Source: Gordonia sp049847105
Lineage (GTDB): Bacteria > Actinomycetota > Actinomycetes > Mycobacteriales > Mycobacteriaceae
Assembly: GCF_049847105.1 (NCBI RefSeq)
Contig: NZ_JBNCNS010000002.1
Location: 372,001 to 436,000 of the forward strand
Reading direction: 5' to 3'
Length of the DNA: 64,000 bases
Positions 34,348-43,669 of this stretch are shown here, piece after piece; position 1 is the stretch's first letter; each line of letters starts with the position of its first letter. Below the pieces are notes generated by a model that was not told the origin of the DNA, did no database searches, and saw only the letters and a program-made list of their open reading frames with translations. A program made the position numbers and the translations under genes.

Positions 34348-37300
34348 ATGGCACGTCGCGTCGATTCCACGCCGGGGACTGGCACCGCGCTGCGCACCCG
34401 CCTGATCGCCACCCGGGCCGGTGCAGACGATGCCGCCCGGCAGTGGCCTGCCGACGTCCGGGCGGCGATCAGCGGGTCGGCGTCGGCGGATCCCGGCCGA
34501 CCGTGGTCGCCGATCCGTGTTCATGGTGGTCCCGGCACCGGGAAGACCGCCCTGATCGTCGACGCCGCGGTGTCCCGACTGGTGCGCCCAGCGGTGGATC
34601 CCGAGTCGGTACTGGTCCTGGCCTCGTCACGGCGTGCCGCCGGAATGCTCCGCGAGGAGATCACCCGCCGGGTGCTGGCGGCGGGGCCGGGCGCCGATGC
34701 CGACGGCGCCGGTCATGCACTGCGCGAGCCTCTCGTGCGCACGGTGCACTCCTACGCGTTCGCCGTGCTCCGACTGCAGGCGTCGGCGCACGGAAATCCG
34801 CCGCCCCGCCTGATCACCGGATCCGAACAGGACATGGTGCTGCGTGAACTGCTGGCGGGCGACCTCGAGGACGGCGCAGAGTATTGGCCAGATCGGCTGC
34901 GACCGGCCCTGGGCACCGATGGATTCGCACAGGCGTTGCGCGACCTGATGATGCGGGCCGCCGAACGCGGGGTCGGCCCGGAGGAGCTGTCCGCCCTCGG
35001 GCGCCGTCATCGCCGCCCGGAGTGGGTGGCGGCCGGCCGGGCGTACGGCCAATACGAGCAGAACATGCTGTTGCGCGGCGCGGTCGGCGCGGACGCCCCG
35101 GGCGCGTCGGCGCCCGCCGTCGATGCCGCGGAACTCGTCGGGTCGGCGCTTTCGGCATTCGCCACGGACCCCGATCTCCTCGCCGGGCAGCGGCGACGAA
35201 TCCGGCATCTCCTCGTCGACGATGCGCAGCATCTCGATCCGCAGGCATCGGCGCTGGTGACCCTGATCGGCACCGGCACCGATTCGACCGTCGTCGCCGC
35301 CGACACCGATCAGTCGGTGTTCGGTTTCCGGGGTGCCAGCCCTCGGTTCGCAGACGAGCTCGCCGACCGCGGTTCCGACCGGGATATCGTGCTGACACAA
35401 GGTTTTCGAAATCATCCGGCGGTCGCCGTGGTCGGCAATGCGTTGGCATCGCGACTCCCGGGGGCTCGTCCTCATCCGTATCCATTGCCGCCGGAGGTGA
35501 GGTCGGACGGTACCGACCCGAACGACGACCCGCTCGGCGGAGCCGAGGTCAGGGTCTTCAGCTCGGGCGCCAAGGAGGCCACGGCGGTCGCTGATCTGTT
35601 GCGTCGCGCGCACTTGTTCTCGGGGGTCCCGTGGTCCCGGATGGCGGTGATCGTGCGTTCGGTATCGCTGGCGTTGCCGGCGTTGCGTCGCGCATTCCGT
35701 TCCGCGGGTGTCCCGGTCACCACGCCGACCAGCGACCTGCCGCTGCATCGTCAGCGTGCCGTCGCGGCGCTGATGCAGGTTCTGCGTGCCGTCGCCGCGC
35801 GCGGGTTGTCCGACGACGACGCCATGGAGGCGTTTGCGGTGGAGGACGCGGTCGCATTGCTGTCCGGCCCCGTCGGCGGTGCCGACCCGGGTGCGATGCG
35901 CCGACTGCGCCGCGGGGTCCGCCGGTTCGATGAGCGGACGGGCGACGGTGGCGCGGCCACCGATTCGCTGATCGCCCTCCGGCGTGCGATCCTCGACCGC
36001 ACGGAGGCCGAGCGCTATCTCCGAGCGCTCACCGACGCCGAGGCACGCCCGCTGGTCCGCGTGCTCGAGGTGGTCGATGCCGCCCATCGGACCGATGTGG
36101 CACGCCGCGGCGTCGAGGAGACCCTGTGGGCGGCCTGGCAGGCGACCGGTCTGGAACGTCGGTGGATGGCGAGTGCGATCCGCGGTGGCCCGGCCGGGGA
36201 GCAGGCCGACCGCGATCTCGACGCGGTGATGGCGATGTTCGAGGCGGCCGCCGGATTCGCCGACAATCTGCCCGCGGCGGGACCTGCCGGTTTTGTCCGA
36301 TACCTTGCGGCACTGCAGATCCCACGGGACAGCCGCGTTCCGGGTGCGGGTGCCGACGCGGTGACCGTGCTGTCGGCCCATGCCGCCGCGGGCCGCGAGT
36401 GGGACGTCGTCGCGGTGGCCGGTGTACTCGACGGTCTGTGGCCGTCACTGCGCAGCCGGGGCAGTGTGCTGGGGACGGGTCAGTTGGTCGATCTGCTCGA
36501 TGGAGTGGATCCGGAGGCGCTGGACACGGTGGCTCGCACCACGTCTGCGCTCGCCGACGAGCGTCGGCTGCTGCTGGTCGCATGTACGCGGGCGCGGCGA
36601 CGACTGCTGGTGACGGCGGTGGAGGACGGCAGCGGCGACGCGTCGCCGTCGCGGTTCGTTGCGGAGATCGCTGATGCCCTCGCCACTCGTCGGGAGGGCT
36701 CGACGGAGGCCGTGGACGAGGAGCCGATGGAGCCCTTCGCGGAACTGCCGTTGGATCCGGGCGTCGACCGGGTGCTGTCGTTGCCGTCGTTGATCGCGAC
36801 GTTGCGGTCCGCGGTGGTGGCCGGCGCCGGGAGCGGAGCGAGCGGGCCGAGTGTGGGCGGCGCCGGGAGCGGAGCGAGCGGGCCGAGCGGGCCGAGTATG
36901 ACCGGCGCCGGGAGCGGCGAGCTCGATGCGCGTACCCGGGCCGCTGCAGAACTGCTCGCCGAACTCGCCGACTCGGATATTCCCGGTGCTGCTCCGAAGG
37001 ACTGGTACGGATTGGCGGGCCCGAGTTCCGATGCGGCCCTGTGGACCCCCGACCGTGGGCCGGTCATGTTGTCGCCGTCGAATGTCGAGTCGTTGACGCG
37101 ATGCTCGTTGCGCTGGGTTCTCGAACGGCATGGCGGCCGCGACGGCGACGGCACGCCCGCGCTGACCGGGACCTTGGTGCACACTCTGGTGCAGGCAGTG
37201 GCCGGCCAGATCGAGCCTGCCGAGGTGACGGCCGCGCTGCGTGGCATCTGGGACCGGGTCGATACCGGGGCGGCGTGGTACTCGGTGCGTGAGCTCGAAC

Positions 37301-37866
37301 GGGCCGAGGCCATGCTCACGAATTTCCGTGACTGGCTGCGACTCTCGCGTGACGATCTGTCGGAGATGGGTGTCGAGGCGGAGATCGACGCGACATTGCC
37401 CGCCGGGTCTCAGGACGCCGGTGCGGACGGCGATCCGGAGGTGCCGGTGCGCCTGCGCGGCCGGATCGACCGTCTCGAACGCGACCGCGATGGGCGGCCG
37501 GTGGTGGTCGACGTGAAGACCGCGAAGACCGCGATCACGAAGGCGGACGCGCAAGATCACGCACAGTTGGCAACTTATCAACTCGCGCTGGCACTGGGCG
37601 GGGTCGAGGGCATCGGCGACGGCGACCCCGGCGGCGGTCGCCTGGTGTACGTCTCGGCGGCGAACCGGAACAGCGGCGCCACCGAGCGGGTACAGGAACC
37701 TCTCACATCGGATCGGGTGGACGAGTGGATCTCGGTGGTACGCAAGGCGGCCCGGGCCAGCGTGGGTCCGGGCTTTGCCGCAACGCTGAATCCCGGATGT
37801 ACCCATTGCGCGCTGGCCACCAGCTGTCCCGCGCAACTGCGCGGCAAGACGGTGATCGATGACTGA
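34348..37866 (+). CDS. adnA: Helicase-nuclease subunit AdnA
   Basis: AdnAB resects double-strand break ends in Mycobacteriales in place of RecBCD. Residues 1-790 form a UvrD-like motor with Walker A HGGPGTGKTAL and Walker B HLLVDDAQHLDPQ, where the usual DExQ is DDAQ. The C-terminus is a RecB-type nuclease with VVVDVKTAK. An iron-sulfur staple is suggested by LTRCSLRW and the terminal CTHCALATSC. The 1172 residues exceed the roughly 1050 of mycobacterial AdnA as I recall it. Part of the excess is a Gly/Ser/Pro repeat insert at about 826-857. adnB overlaps its stop by eight bases. Confidence 0.93.
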   Translation: MARRVDSTPGTGTALRTRLIATRAGADDAARQWPADVRAAISGSASADPGRPWSPIRVHGGPGTGKTALIVDAAVSRLVRPAVDPESVLVLASSRRAAGMLREEITRRVLAAGPGADADGAGHALREPLVRTVHSYAFAVLRLQASAHGNPPPRLITGSEQDMVLRELLAGDLEDGAEYWPDRLRPALGTDGFAQALRDLMMRAAERGVGPEELSALGRRHRRPEWVAAGRAYGQYEQNMLLRGAVGADAPGASAPAVDAAELVGSALSAFATDPDLLAGQRRRIRHLLVDDAQHLDPQASALVTLIGTGTDSTVVAADTDQSVFGFRGASPRFADELADRGSDRDIVLTQGFRNHPAVAVVGNALASRLPGARPHPYPLPPEVRSDGTDPNDDPLGGAEVRVFSSGAKEATAVADLLRRAHLFSGVPWSRMAVIVRSVSLALPALRRAFRSAGVPVTTPTSDLPLHRQRAVAALMQVLRAVAARGLSDDDAMEAFAVEDAVALLSGPVGGADPGAMRRLRRGVRRFDERTGDGGAATDSLIALRRAILDRTEAERYLRALTDAEARPLVRVLEVVDAAHRTDVARRGVEETLWAAWQATGLERRWMASAIRGGPAGEQADRDLDAVMAMFEAAAGFADNLPAAGPAGFVRYLAALQIPRDSRVPGAGADAVTVLSAHAAAGREWDVVAVAGVLDGLWPSLRSRGSVLGTGQLVDLLDGVDPEALDTVARTTSALADERRLLLVACTRARRRLLVTAVEDGSGDASPSRFVAEIADALATRREGSTEAVDEEPMEPFAELPLDPGVDRVLSLPSLIATLRSAVVAGAGSGASGPSVGGAGSGASGPSGPSMTGAGSGELDARTRAAAELLAELADSDIPGAAPKDWYGLAGPSSDAALWTPDRGPVMLSPSNVESLTRCSLRWVLERHGGRDGDGTPALTGTLVHTLVQAVAGQIEPAEVTAALRGIWDRVDTGAAWYSVRELERAEAMLTNFRDWLRLSRDDLSEMGVEAEIDATLPAGSQDAGADGDPEVPVRLRGRIDRLERDRDGRPVVVDVKTAKTAITKADAQDHAQLATYQLALALGGVEGIGDGDPGGGRLVYVSAANRNSGATERVQEPLTSDRVDEWISVVRKAARASVGPGFAATLNPGCTHCALATSCPAQLRGKTVIDD
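36823..36918 (+). repeat. Tandem repeat inside adnA encoding GAGSGASGPS units
   Basis: A 29-bp unit starting GGCGCCGGGAGCGGAG occurs at 36823-36851 and 36859-36887, with a partial third copy from 36904 and a 9-bp echo at 36888-36896. Reading frame is kept, giving GAGSGASGPS twice and then GAGSGELDA in the linker between motor and nuclease. Confidence 0.88.
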
Positions 37867-40800
37867 CCGACTCGTGAGGTCGAGGATCTCCGCGGTGTCG
37901 CTGGCCGCTGCCCTCGGGTTGCCCACACCGACGCCTGAACAGGTGGCCGTGATCGAGGCGCCGATGGAACCTATCCTCGTCGTCGCCGGCGCGGGGGCCG
38001 GCAAGACCGAGACCATGGCGGCTCGGGTGGTGTGGTTGGTGGCCAACGGTCTCGTCGCGCCCGATGAGGTGCTGGGGCTGACCTTCACGCGAAAGGCGGC
38101 CAGTGAGTTGGGGGTCCGTATCAGGCGTCGACTGTCGATGCTGGCGGGGTCGCCCGCGTTGCGTGGCTGGGATCCCGATGGTGCCATCGCTGCGCGCCTG
38201 AACGGTGGTGACCCGGAGGTCAGCACGTACCACGCCTATGCCGGACGGCTCATCGCCGACTACGGTCTGTTGCTGCCGGTGGAGCCGAATTCCACGTTGT
38301 TGTCGGAGACCGAGCTGTGGCAGATGGCGTTCTCGGTGGTCGCGAACTGGACCGGGGAGTTGCAGACGAAGAAGGTGCCGGCCAGTGTCACCGAGGCGGT
38401 GCTGAAGCTGTACGGCGAGATGGCCGAGCACCTCGTCGACATGGACGACCTGCGACGCACGGGCGACGACCTGTATCAATTGATCGCGACGTTGCCGAAG
38501 GGACCACGCCAGCGCGACACCCCGACCCAGGCCCTGCTGAAGGTGCGCGACGTGATCGACGAACGTCGCGAGCTGATCCCGATGGTGGAGGCGCTGTCGG
38601 AATCCATGCGGGCGGCCACCGCGCTCGACTTCGGCAGTCAGATGTCGCTGGCGGCGCGCTTGGTGATGCGCAACCCCGAAGTGGTTGCCGCCGAACGGGA
38701 ATCGTTCAAAGCGGTGCTTCTCGACGAGTATCAGGACACCGGTCACTCGCAGCGAATCCTGCTGGCGACGTTGTTCGGGGTGGCGCCGGGCCGCCGGGGG
38801 TCGGCGCCACCCCGCGGGCGCGACCCAGTCGGGAGCGTCGCCGTGACCGCCGTCGGCGACCCCATTCAGTCCATCTATGGGTGGCGTGGTGCGTCGGCTG
38901 CCAATCTCCCCAGGTTCACCGACGACTTCCGACAGTCCGACTCGTCGCCTGCGGTTCGGCTGGAATTGCTCACCAGCTGGCGAAATGCTGTCCACGCGTT
39001 GCGCCTCGCGAACGAGACGTCGGACGAGCTGCGTCGTCGGGGGATACCCGTCAGTGTGTTACGGCCACGTCCCGACGCTCCGCTCGGCTCGGTGCGACTG
39101 GCACTCACCGAAACCGTCGTCGACGAGCGGAGCTGGGTCGCAGACCATGTGGAGCGGCACTATCGTGATGCGGAGGCGGCCGGCGAGGCCCCACCCACCA
39201 CGGCAATCCTGGTGCGGCGCAACGAGGATTCCGCCCCCTTGGCGGCCGAGCTGGAGAGTCGCGGCATCCCTGCCGAGGTCGTCGGTATCGGGGGCCTGCT
39301 CCATGTCCCGGAGATCGAGGACATCGTGGCCATGTTGCGGGTGATCGCCGACCCGATGGCCGGTACCGCGGCGATGCGTCTGCTCACCGGCGCACGATGG
39401 CAACTCGGCGCAGGTGATCTGGCGACGCTGTGGCGACGCGCGACCGAGTTGGCCGCGGTCGAGTCGTATGGTTCGACGGGCGTGGTGGCGTCCCGGGAGG
39501 AGCTCGACGAAGCCCTCGACGCTGTCCTGCCCACGGAGATCGTCGACCGTGCCGGGATCGCGGATGCCATCGTCGATCCCGGTGACGCACAGCGGTACAG
39601 CACCGAGGGATACGCCCGTATCCGTGCCTTCGGGGCGCAGCTGGAGTCGTTGCGTCGCCGGATCGGTCAACCGCTGCCCGAGCTGGTGGCCGACGTCGAA
39701 CACACCATCGGGGTGGCGGTGGAGGCGCAGATCCGCGCCCATCGCATGCGTGGCGCGATCACCGGGCGTGAACACCTGGACGCATTCGCCGACTACGTGA
39801 CCGCATATGCCGACCGACCCGGAGCGAATCTGCCGGGGTTGCTGGCGTTCCTGGACACTGCGGAGACCATCGAGAAGGGGCTCGAACCCGGTCGGATCGA
39901 GGTCGCCGAACAACGGGTGCAGATCCTCACCGTGCACGCCGCGAAGGGCCTCGAGTGGGATGTCGTGGTGCTGCCGCATCTGTGTCAGGGCATCTTTCCC
40001 GGCGGGCGCGCCGACACGACCTGGCTGGGCAGCGCCAAGGAGTTGCCCGCGGCATTGCGTGGTGATCTGGCCGACGGCACCGATGCGGAGGGATTCCCGG
40101 CGTTGGATCTGCGGTCGGTGTCGGATCGCAAGGAACTCGAGACGACTCTCACCGAACACAAGGAGGCGATCGGGCAGCGGCGGCTCGAAGAGGATCGTAG
40201 GTTGCTCTATGTCGCCCTGACCCGTGCGAAACACGAGCTGTTGATCTCGGCTCACCATTGGTCTGAGACCGGCGACAAGTCCCGGGGCGGTTCACCGTTC
40301 TTCGAGGAGATCCGCACGATCATGTCGGCGTCCATCGCCGACCCCGACGTGGATTCGACCGACATGGTGATCGACGTGGACGCACCGGAGCCGGCCGACG
40401 ATGCGACCAACCCGCTGGCAGAGCGGATCGTCAGCGAGTCGTGGCCGCGTGATCTTCTCGGCGAGCGCCGACTCGCGGTGACGGCTGCGGCCCGCCTGGT
40501 CCTCGATGCGATCGCCGATCGGGACGCACCGGCGCTGTTCGATGCCCCGGCGTCCGAGCAGACGGGCGACGACGAAGACGACGAGGAGATCGCCGCGTGG
40601 CGCGCCGAGGTGGCGGCTTTGCTGGCCGAACACCACAGCACCAACCAGGCAGAGGTCGATGTGGAGCTGCCGACGCACTTGTCGGTGAGCCAGCTCGTGG
40701 AACTCGACACCGACGAGGCGGCGTTCGCTCGGCGGCTGCGACGCCCGACGCCCTATCAGCCCAACCCGACGGCTCGGCGGGGTACTGCGTTTCACGCCTG

Positions 40801-41251
40801 GGTCGAGCGGTGGTTCGGCGCGACCCGCCTCCTCGATGTCGACGAGTTGCCGGGTGCCGCCGACGGGACCGCGTCGCCCGACGCCGACCTCGATCAGCTG
40901 CGTGATGCGTTCTTGGCATCGACGTGGGCACAGCGCAGCCCGACCGAGGTGGAGGTGCCGTTCGAGACGGTGATCGGTCCGACGGTGATCCGCGGCCGGA
41001 TCGATGCCGTCTTCGCGGAGGCGGGCGGGCGGTGGCTGGTGGTGGACTGGAAGACGGGGTCGGTGCCGGAGCCGGCTCGCCGGGAATCGCTTTTCGTCCA
41101 GCTCGCCGCCTACCGGATCGCCTGGGCGCAATTGGCCGGTGTCCCGCTCGAGAACGTACGCGCCGCATTCCACTACGTGCGGTCGGGTTACACACTTGAG
41201 CCCGACGACCTGCCCGATCGGCCGGCGCTCGCTGCAATGCTGGCGAAATGA
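37859..41251 (+). CDS. adnB: Helicase-nuclease subunit AdnB
   Basis: The 1130-residue lead subunit of AdnAB. UvrD-type motifs are complete: Walker A VVAGAGAGKTETMA, Ia LTFTRKAASEL, II VLLDEYQDTGHS, III GDPIQSIYGWRGA, V LTVHAAKGLEWD and VI YVALTRAKHELL. The C-terminal RecB-like nuclease has GRIDAVF and VVDWKTGS, with catalytic Asp and Lys. Start and stop context (ATGACTGA) shows coupling to adnA, expected for an obligate heterodimer. The predicted K+ channel begins 37 bases downstream. Confidence 0.94.
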   Translation: MTDRLVRSRISAVSLAAALGLPTPTPEQVAVIEAPMEPILVVAGAGAGKTETMAARVVWLVANGLVAPDEVLGLTFTRKAASELGVRIRRRLSMLAGSPALRGWDPDGAIAARLNGGDPEVSTYHAYAGRLIADYGLLLPVEPNSTLLSETELWQMAFSVVANWTGELQTKKVPASVTEAVLKLYGEMAEHLVDMDDLRRTGDDLYQLIATLPKGPRQRDTPTQALLKVRDVIDERRELIPMVEALSESMRAATALDFGSQMSLAARLVMRNPEVVAAERESFKAVLLDEYQDTGHSQRILLATLFGVAPGRRGSAPPRGRDPVGSVAVTAVGDPIQSIYGWRGASAANLPRFTDDFRQSDSSPAVRLELLTSWRNAVHALRLANETSDELRRRGIPVSVLRPRPDAPLGSVRLALTETVVDERSWVADHVERHYRDAEAAGEAPPTTAILVRRNEDSAPLAAELESRGIPAEVVGIGGLLHVPEIEDIVAMLRVIADPMAGTAAMRLLTGARWQLGAGDLATLWRRATELAAVESYGSTGVVASREELDEALDAVLPTEIVDRAGIADAIVDPGDAQRYSTEGYARIRAFGAQLESLRRRIGQPLPELVADVEHTIGVAVEAQIRAHRMRGAITGREHLDAFADYVTAYADRPGANLPGLLAFLDTAETIEKGLEPGRIEVAEQRVQILTVHAAKGLEWDVVVLPHLCQGIFPGGRADTTWLGSAKELPAALRGDLADGTDAEGFPALDLRSVSDRKELETTLTEHKEAIGQRRLEEDRRLLYVALTRAKHELLISAHHWSETGDKSRGGSPFFEEIRTIMSASIADPDVDSTDMVIDVDAPEPADDATNPLAERIVSESWPRDLLGERRLAVTAAARLVLDAIADRDAPALFDAPASEQTGDDEDDEEIAAWRAEVAALLAEHHSTNQAEVDVELPTHLSVSQLVELDTDEAAFARRLRRPTPYQPNPTARRGTAFHAWVERWFGATRLLDVDELPGAADGTASPDADLDQLRDAFLASTWAQRSPTEVEVPFETVIGPTVIRGRIDAVFAEAGGRWLVVDWKTGSVPEPARRESLFVQLAAYRIAWAQLAGVPLENVRAAFHYVRSGYTLEPDDLPDRPALAAMLAK

Positions 41252-41253
41252 GC

Positions 41254-41259
41254 TAGATT
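41254..41259 (+). promoter_or_regulatory. Predicted -10 element before the K+ channel
   Basis: TAGATT fits TANNNT and ends 6 bases before a GTG at 41266, which opens a seven-codon ORF. It could give the channel gene its own promoter just after the adnB stop. Confidence 0.4.
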
Positions 41260-41265
41260 CCACTC

Positions 41266-41289
41266 GTGAGCGAACGGCGGTACGGCTGA
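41266..41289 (+). CDS. Possible 7-codon leader ORF overlapping the K+ channel start
   Basis: GTG-AGC-GAA-CGG-CGG-TAC-GGC-TGA encodes VSERRYG and its TGA overlaps the next ATG (TGATG). With the -10 at 41254 it would be a leaderless mini-ORF whose termination delivers ribosomes to the channel start, which lacks a good ribosome site. It may be coincidence. Confidence 0.3.
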   Translation: MSERRYG

Positions 41290-42359
41290 TGCGGTCCAGG
41301 GGGTTTCGGCGGCGACTGCGGTCCGAGGAACTCGCGGACAGCCCCGACTACGCGCTGGTCGGAGTTGTCCGGATTCCCGAACTGCAGCAGAGTCCGGGTC
41401 GGGCGATCGGCAAGCGGGTGGTCTTCGCCGTGGTCGCGTTGTTCGCGACCTCGATCATCGTCTATCTCGACCGCGACGGGTATCGGGACGTCCAGCCGAA
41501 CGCACTGTCGTTCCTCGATGCGATGTACTACTCCGCGGTGACGCTCTCGACCACCGGATACGGCGACATCACTCCGTACACCCCGTCCGCCCGGCTGATC
41601 AACCTACTGATCATCACCCCGTTGCGCGTGCTGTTCCTGATCGTCTTGATCGGTACCACACTGGAGGTGCTGACCGAACGGTCGAGGCAGGCGCTCAAGA
41701 TCCAGCGTTGGAGGAACAGCGTGCGCAATCACACCGTCGTCATCGGTTATGGCACCAAGGGCCGGACCGCGGTGGACGCGATGATCGGTGACGGCATCAA
41801 GCCGGCCGAGATCGTCGTGGTCGACTCGGACCCGCACATCTTGGAGGCGGCCGCTGCCGACGGCCTCGTGACGGTCCGCGGTGACGCCACCAAGTCGGAT
41901 GTCCTGCGGCTCGCGGGCGTGGCACACGCGGCGAGCATCGTGGTCGCGGCCAATCGCGACGACACCGCGGTGCTGGCGACGTTGACCGCCCGAGAACTGA
42001 ATCCACGGGCGAAGATCGTGGCGTCCATCAGGGAATCGGAGAACACCCACCTGATGCGGCAGTCGGGTGCGAACTCGGTGGTGGTGTCGTCGGAGACGGC
42101 AGGACGGTTGCTCGGTATCGCGACCATGACACCATCGGTGGTGGAGGTCATCGAAGATCTCCTGACACCCGATGCGGGGTATGCGATCGCTGAACGCGAG
42201 GTCGACCCGACCGAGACCGGTGGGTCGCCCTCGCACACCCGAGACATCGTGCTCGGGGTGGTGCGCAACGGGGTATTGCACCGCGTCGACGACAGTGAGG
42301 TCGAACAGATCGAGGCAGGGGACAGGTTGCTCTACGTGCGCAAGGGACAGTCCGAATGA
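41289..42359 (+). CDS. Two-helix potassium channel with RCK/TrkA-N domain
   Basis: A 356-residue channel-like protein. Helix 1 is near residues 42-60 and helix 2 near 100-122, and the pore loop TLSTTGYGDITP holds the K+ filter TGYGD. The cytoplasmic RCK domain begins HTVVIGYGTKGRTAV (Rossmann, GxGxxG-like) with VVVDSDPHILEAA and RGDATKSDVL. A TrkA-C-like end reads IEAGDRLLYVRKG. It corresponds to Rv3200c. Its job is likely regulated K+ flux. nudC overlaps its stop (ATGA). Confidence 0.9.
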   Translation: MRSRGFRRRLRSEELADSPDYALVGVVRIPELQQSPGRAIGKRVVFAVVALFATSIIVYLDRDGYRDVQPNALSFLDAMYYSAVTLSTTGYGDITPYTPSARLINLLIITPLRVLFLIVLIGTTLEVLTERSRQALKIQRWRNSVRNHTVVIGYGTKGRTAVDAMIGDGIKPAEIVVVDSDPHILEAAAADGLVTVRGDATKSDVLRLAGVAHAASIVVAANRDDTAVLATLTARELNPRAKIVASIRESENTHLMRQSGANSVVVSSETAGRLLGIATMTPSVVEVIEDLLTPDAGYAIAEREVDPTETGGSPSHTRDIVLGVVRNGVLHRVDDSEVEQIEAGDRLLYVRKGQSE

Positions 42360-43309
42360 TCGGGGATCAGTTCGTGTTCGACCAGCCGCCGCTGTTGTCG
42401 CGCGCGACGTTCGACCGAGCCGATGAGATCCGTGACGACCCGGCACGCATGCAGGCGGGGTGGTCGACGGCCCGCATGCTCCTGATCGATTCCAACGGGC
42501 GCTACCCGGTGTCCGACGGTGGTGGTCTGCACTGGCTCGCCGCCATCGAGTTCGCCGACGAGCCGCTCGCGGACGCGGTGTTCCTCGGGATCGGCGGCGC
42601 CGAGAGCGCCGGCGCGGATCTGTGGGCTCGGCGTGTCGATCACATCGACGGTCCCACCGACGACCCGCGTCGCGGTGCGCACGGCCTGGACGCCGACGAG
42701 GCAGGGCTCCTCGCCACAGCGCTGGGCATCCTGAACTGGCATGCCACCGCACGCTTTTCGCCGGTTGACGGGTCCGCGACAGTCCCGGCTCGCGGCGGTT
42801 GGGTGCGACGGCACGTGGACACCGGCGCCGACGAGTTCCCGAGAACCGACCCCGCGATCATCACCGTCGTCCACGACGGTGGCGATCGGCTGCTGCTCGG
42901 CCGGCAGGCGATCTGGCCCGACGGCTGGTACTCGACCCTCGCCGGATTCGTCGAACCCGGAGAGTCGCTCGAACAATGCGTCGCGCGCGAGGTCCACGAG
43001 GAGGTCGGCATCACCATCCGCGAACCTCGCTATCTGGGAAGCCAGCCATGGCCGTTCCCGCGGTCGCTGATGCTGGGTTTCGCCGCCATCGGAGACCCCG
43101 ACGAACCTCTGGAGTTCTTGGACGGGGAGATCGGCGACGCCGTCTGGTTCGACCGTGCCGAGGTGATCGACGCCCTCGAGGAGGGCGCCGAGTGGGTGCG
43201 CGGCGACGGATCCGTGGGCACGGGGACAGACGAGCGCAGGTTGCGCCTCCCGGGGTCGATCTCCATCGCGCGATCGCTCATCACGGCGTGGGCGTACGCG
43301 GATCGCTGA
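42356..43309 (+). CDS. nudC: NAD(H) pyrophosphatase NudC
   Basis: A 317-residue Nudix hydrolase that cleaves NADH to NMNH and AMP, and in other bacteria removes NAD caps from RNA. The Nudix box is complete: GFVEPGESLEQCVAREVHEEVGI. The NADH-specific SQPWPFP follows 12 residues later. The zinc-ribbon Cys of E. coli NudC are missing (RFSPVDG and RRHVDTG), as I recall for mycobacterial homologues. The Pro in SQPWPFP matches the active M. smegmatis form rather than the Gln of M. tuberculosis. It is coupled to the K+ channel gene. Confidence 0.92.
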   Translation: MIGDQFVFDQPPLLSRATFDRADEIRDDPARMQAGWSTARMLLIDSNGRYPVSDGGGLHWLAAIEFADEPLADAVFLGIGGAESAGADLWARRVDHIDGPTDDPRRGAHGLDADEAGLLATALGILNWHATARFSPVDGSATVPARGGWVRRHVDTGADEFPRTDPAIITVVHDGGDRLLLGRQAIWPDGWYSTLAGFVEPGESLEQCVAREVHEEVGITIREPRYLGSQPWPFPRSLMLGFAAIGDPDEPLEFLDGEIGDAVWFDRAEVIDALEEGAEWVRGDGSVGTGTDERRLRLPGSISIARSLITAWAYADR

Positions 43310-43322
43310 TAGCGGCCTCGCC

Positions 43323-43349
43323 GGGAACAGTGCGCCGTTCCGTGCTGTT
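43323..43349 (+). promoter_or_regulatory. SigH-type promoter upstream of mrx1
   Basis: GGGAACA (43323-43329) and TGTT (43346-43349), separated by 16 bases, match the SigH/SigR consensus. The start site would fall on or next to the mrx1 ATG at 43359, giving a leaderless mRNA. Mycoredoxin genes belong to SigR/SigH regulons in actinobacteria. Confidence 0.72.
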
Positions 43350-43358
43350 ATGGGTGGC

Positions 43359-43643
43359 ATGAGCAATGTGATCGATGACGACGCCTCGGCCCGGGTTTCC
43401 GACACCGGCGAACTGACGATGTACACCACGAGCTGGTGCGGCTACTGTGCGCGGCTCAAGACCGGACTCAAGAGCCTCGGTCTGACGTGGCAGGAGGTCG
43501 ACATCGAGCTCAATCCCGACGCCGCGGAGTTCGTCGGGAGCGTCAACGGCGGCAACCACGTGGTCCCGACCGTTCTGTACGCCGATGGCAGCACGGCCAC
43601 CAACCCGTCGATCGCAGACGTCAAGGCCAAGCTCGGCGTCTGA
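43359..43643 (+). CDS. mrx1: Mycoredoxin (mycothiol-dependent glutaredoxin) Mrx1
   Basis: A 94-residue glutaredoxin-fold protein that reduces S-mycothiolated proteins. The active site CGYC is in TMYTTSWCGYCARLK, followed by DIELNPDAAEFV, the cis-Pro VPTVLYADG and GSTATNPS. The N-terminus is about 20 residues longer than the mycobacterial protein as I recall it. Its predicted SigH promoter ties it to sigH-rshA earlier in the window. The ATG at 43359 is preferred to one three codons upstream (43350), which would lie inside the promoter. Confidence 0.92.
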   Translation: MSNVIDDDASARVSDTGELTMYTTSWCGYCARLKTGLKSLGLTWQEVDIELNPDAAEFVGSVNGGNHVVPTVLYADGSTATNPSIADVKAKLGV

Positions 43644-43669
43644 TCGCCGCCGGTGACGGCGATACCAAC

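Noticed and set aside
34627..38226. Two frames of 584 and 593 codons opposite adnA
   Set aside because: They are antisense to complete AdnA helicase and nuclease motifs and show no family of their own.
42356..43309. Loss of the NudC zinc ribbon as a defect
   Set aside because: Mycobacterial NudC, as I recall it, lacks the same Cys, so this is a lineage feature and not a sign of inactivation.
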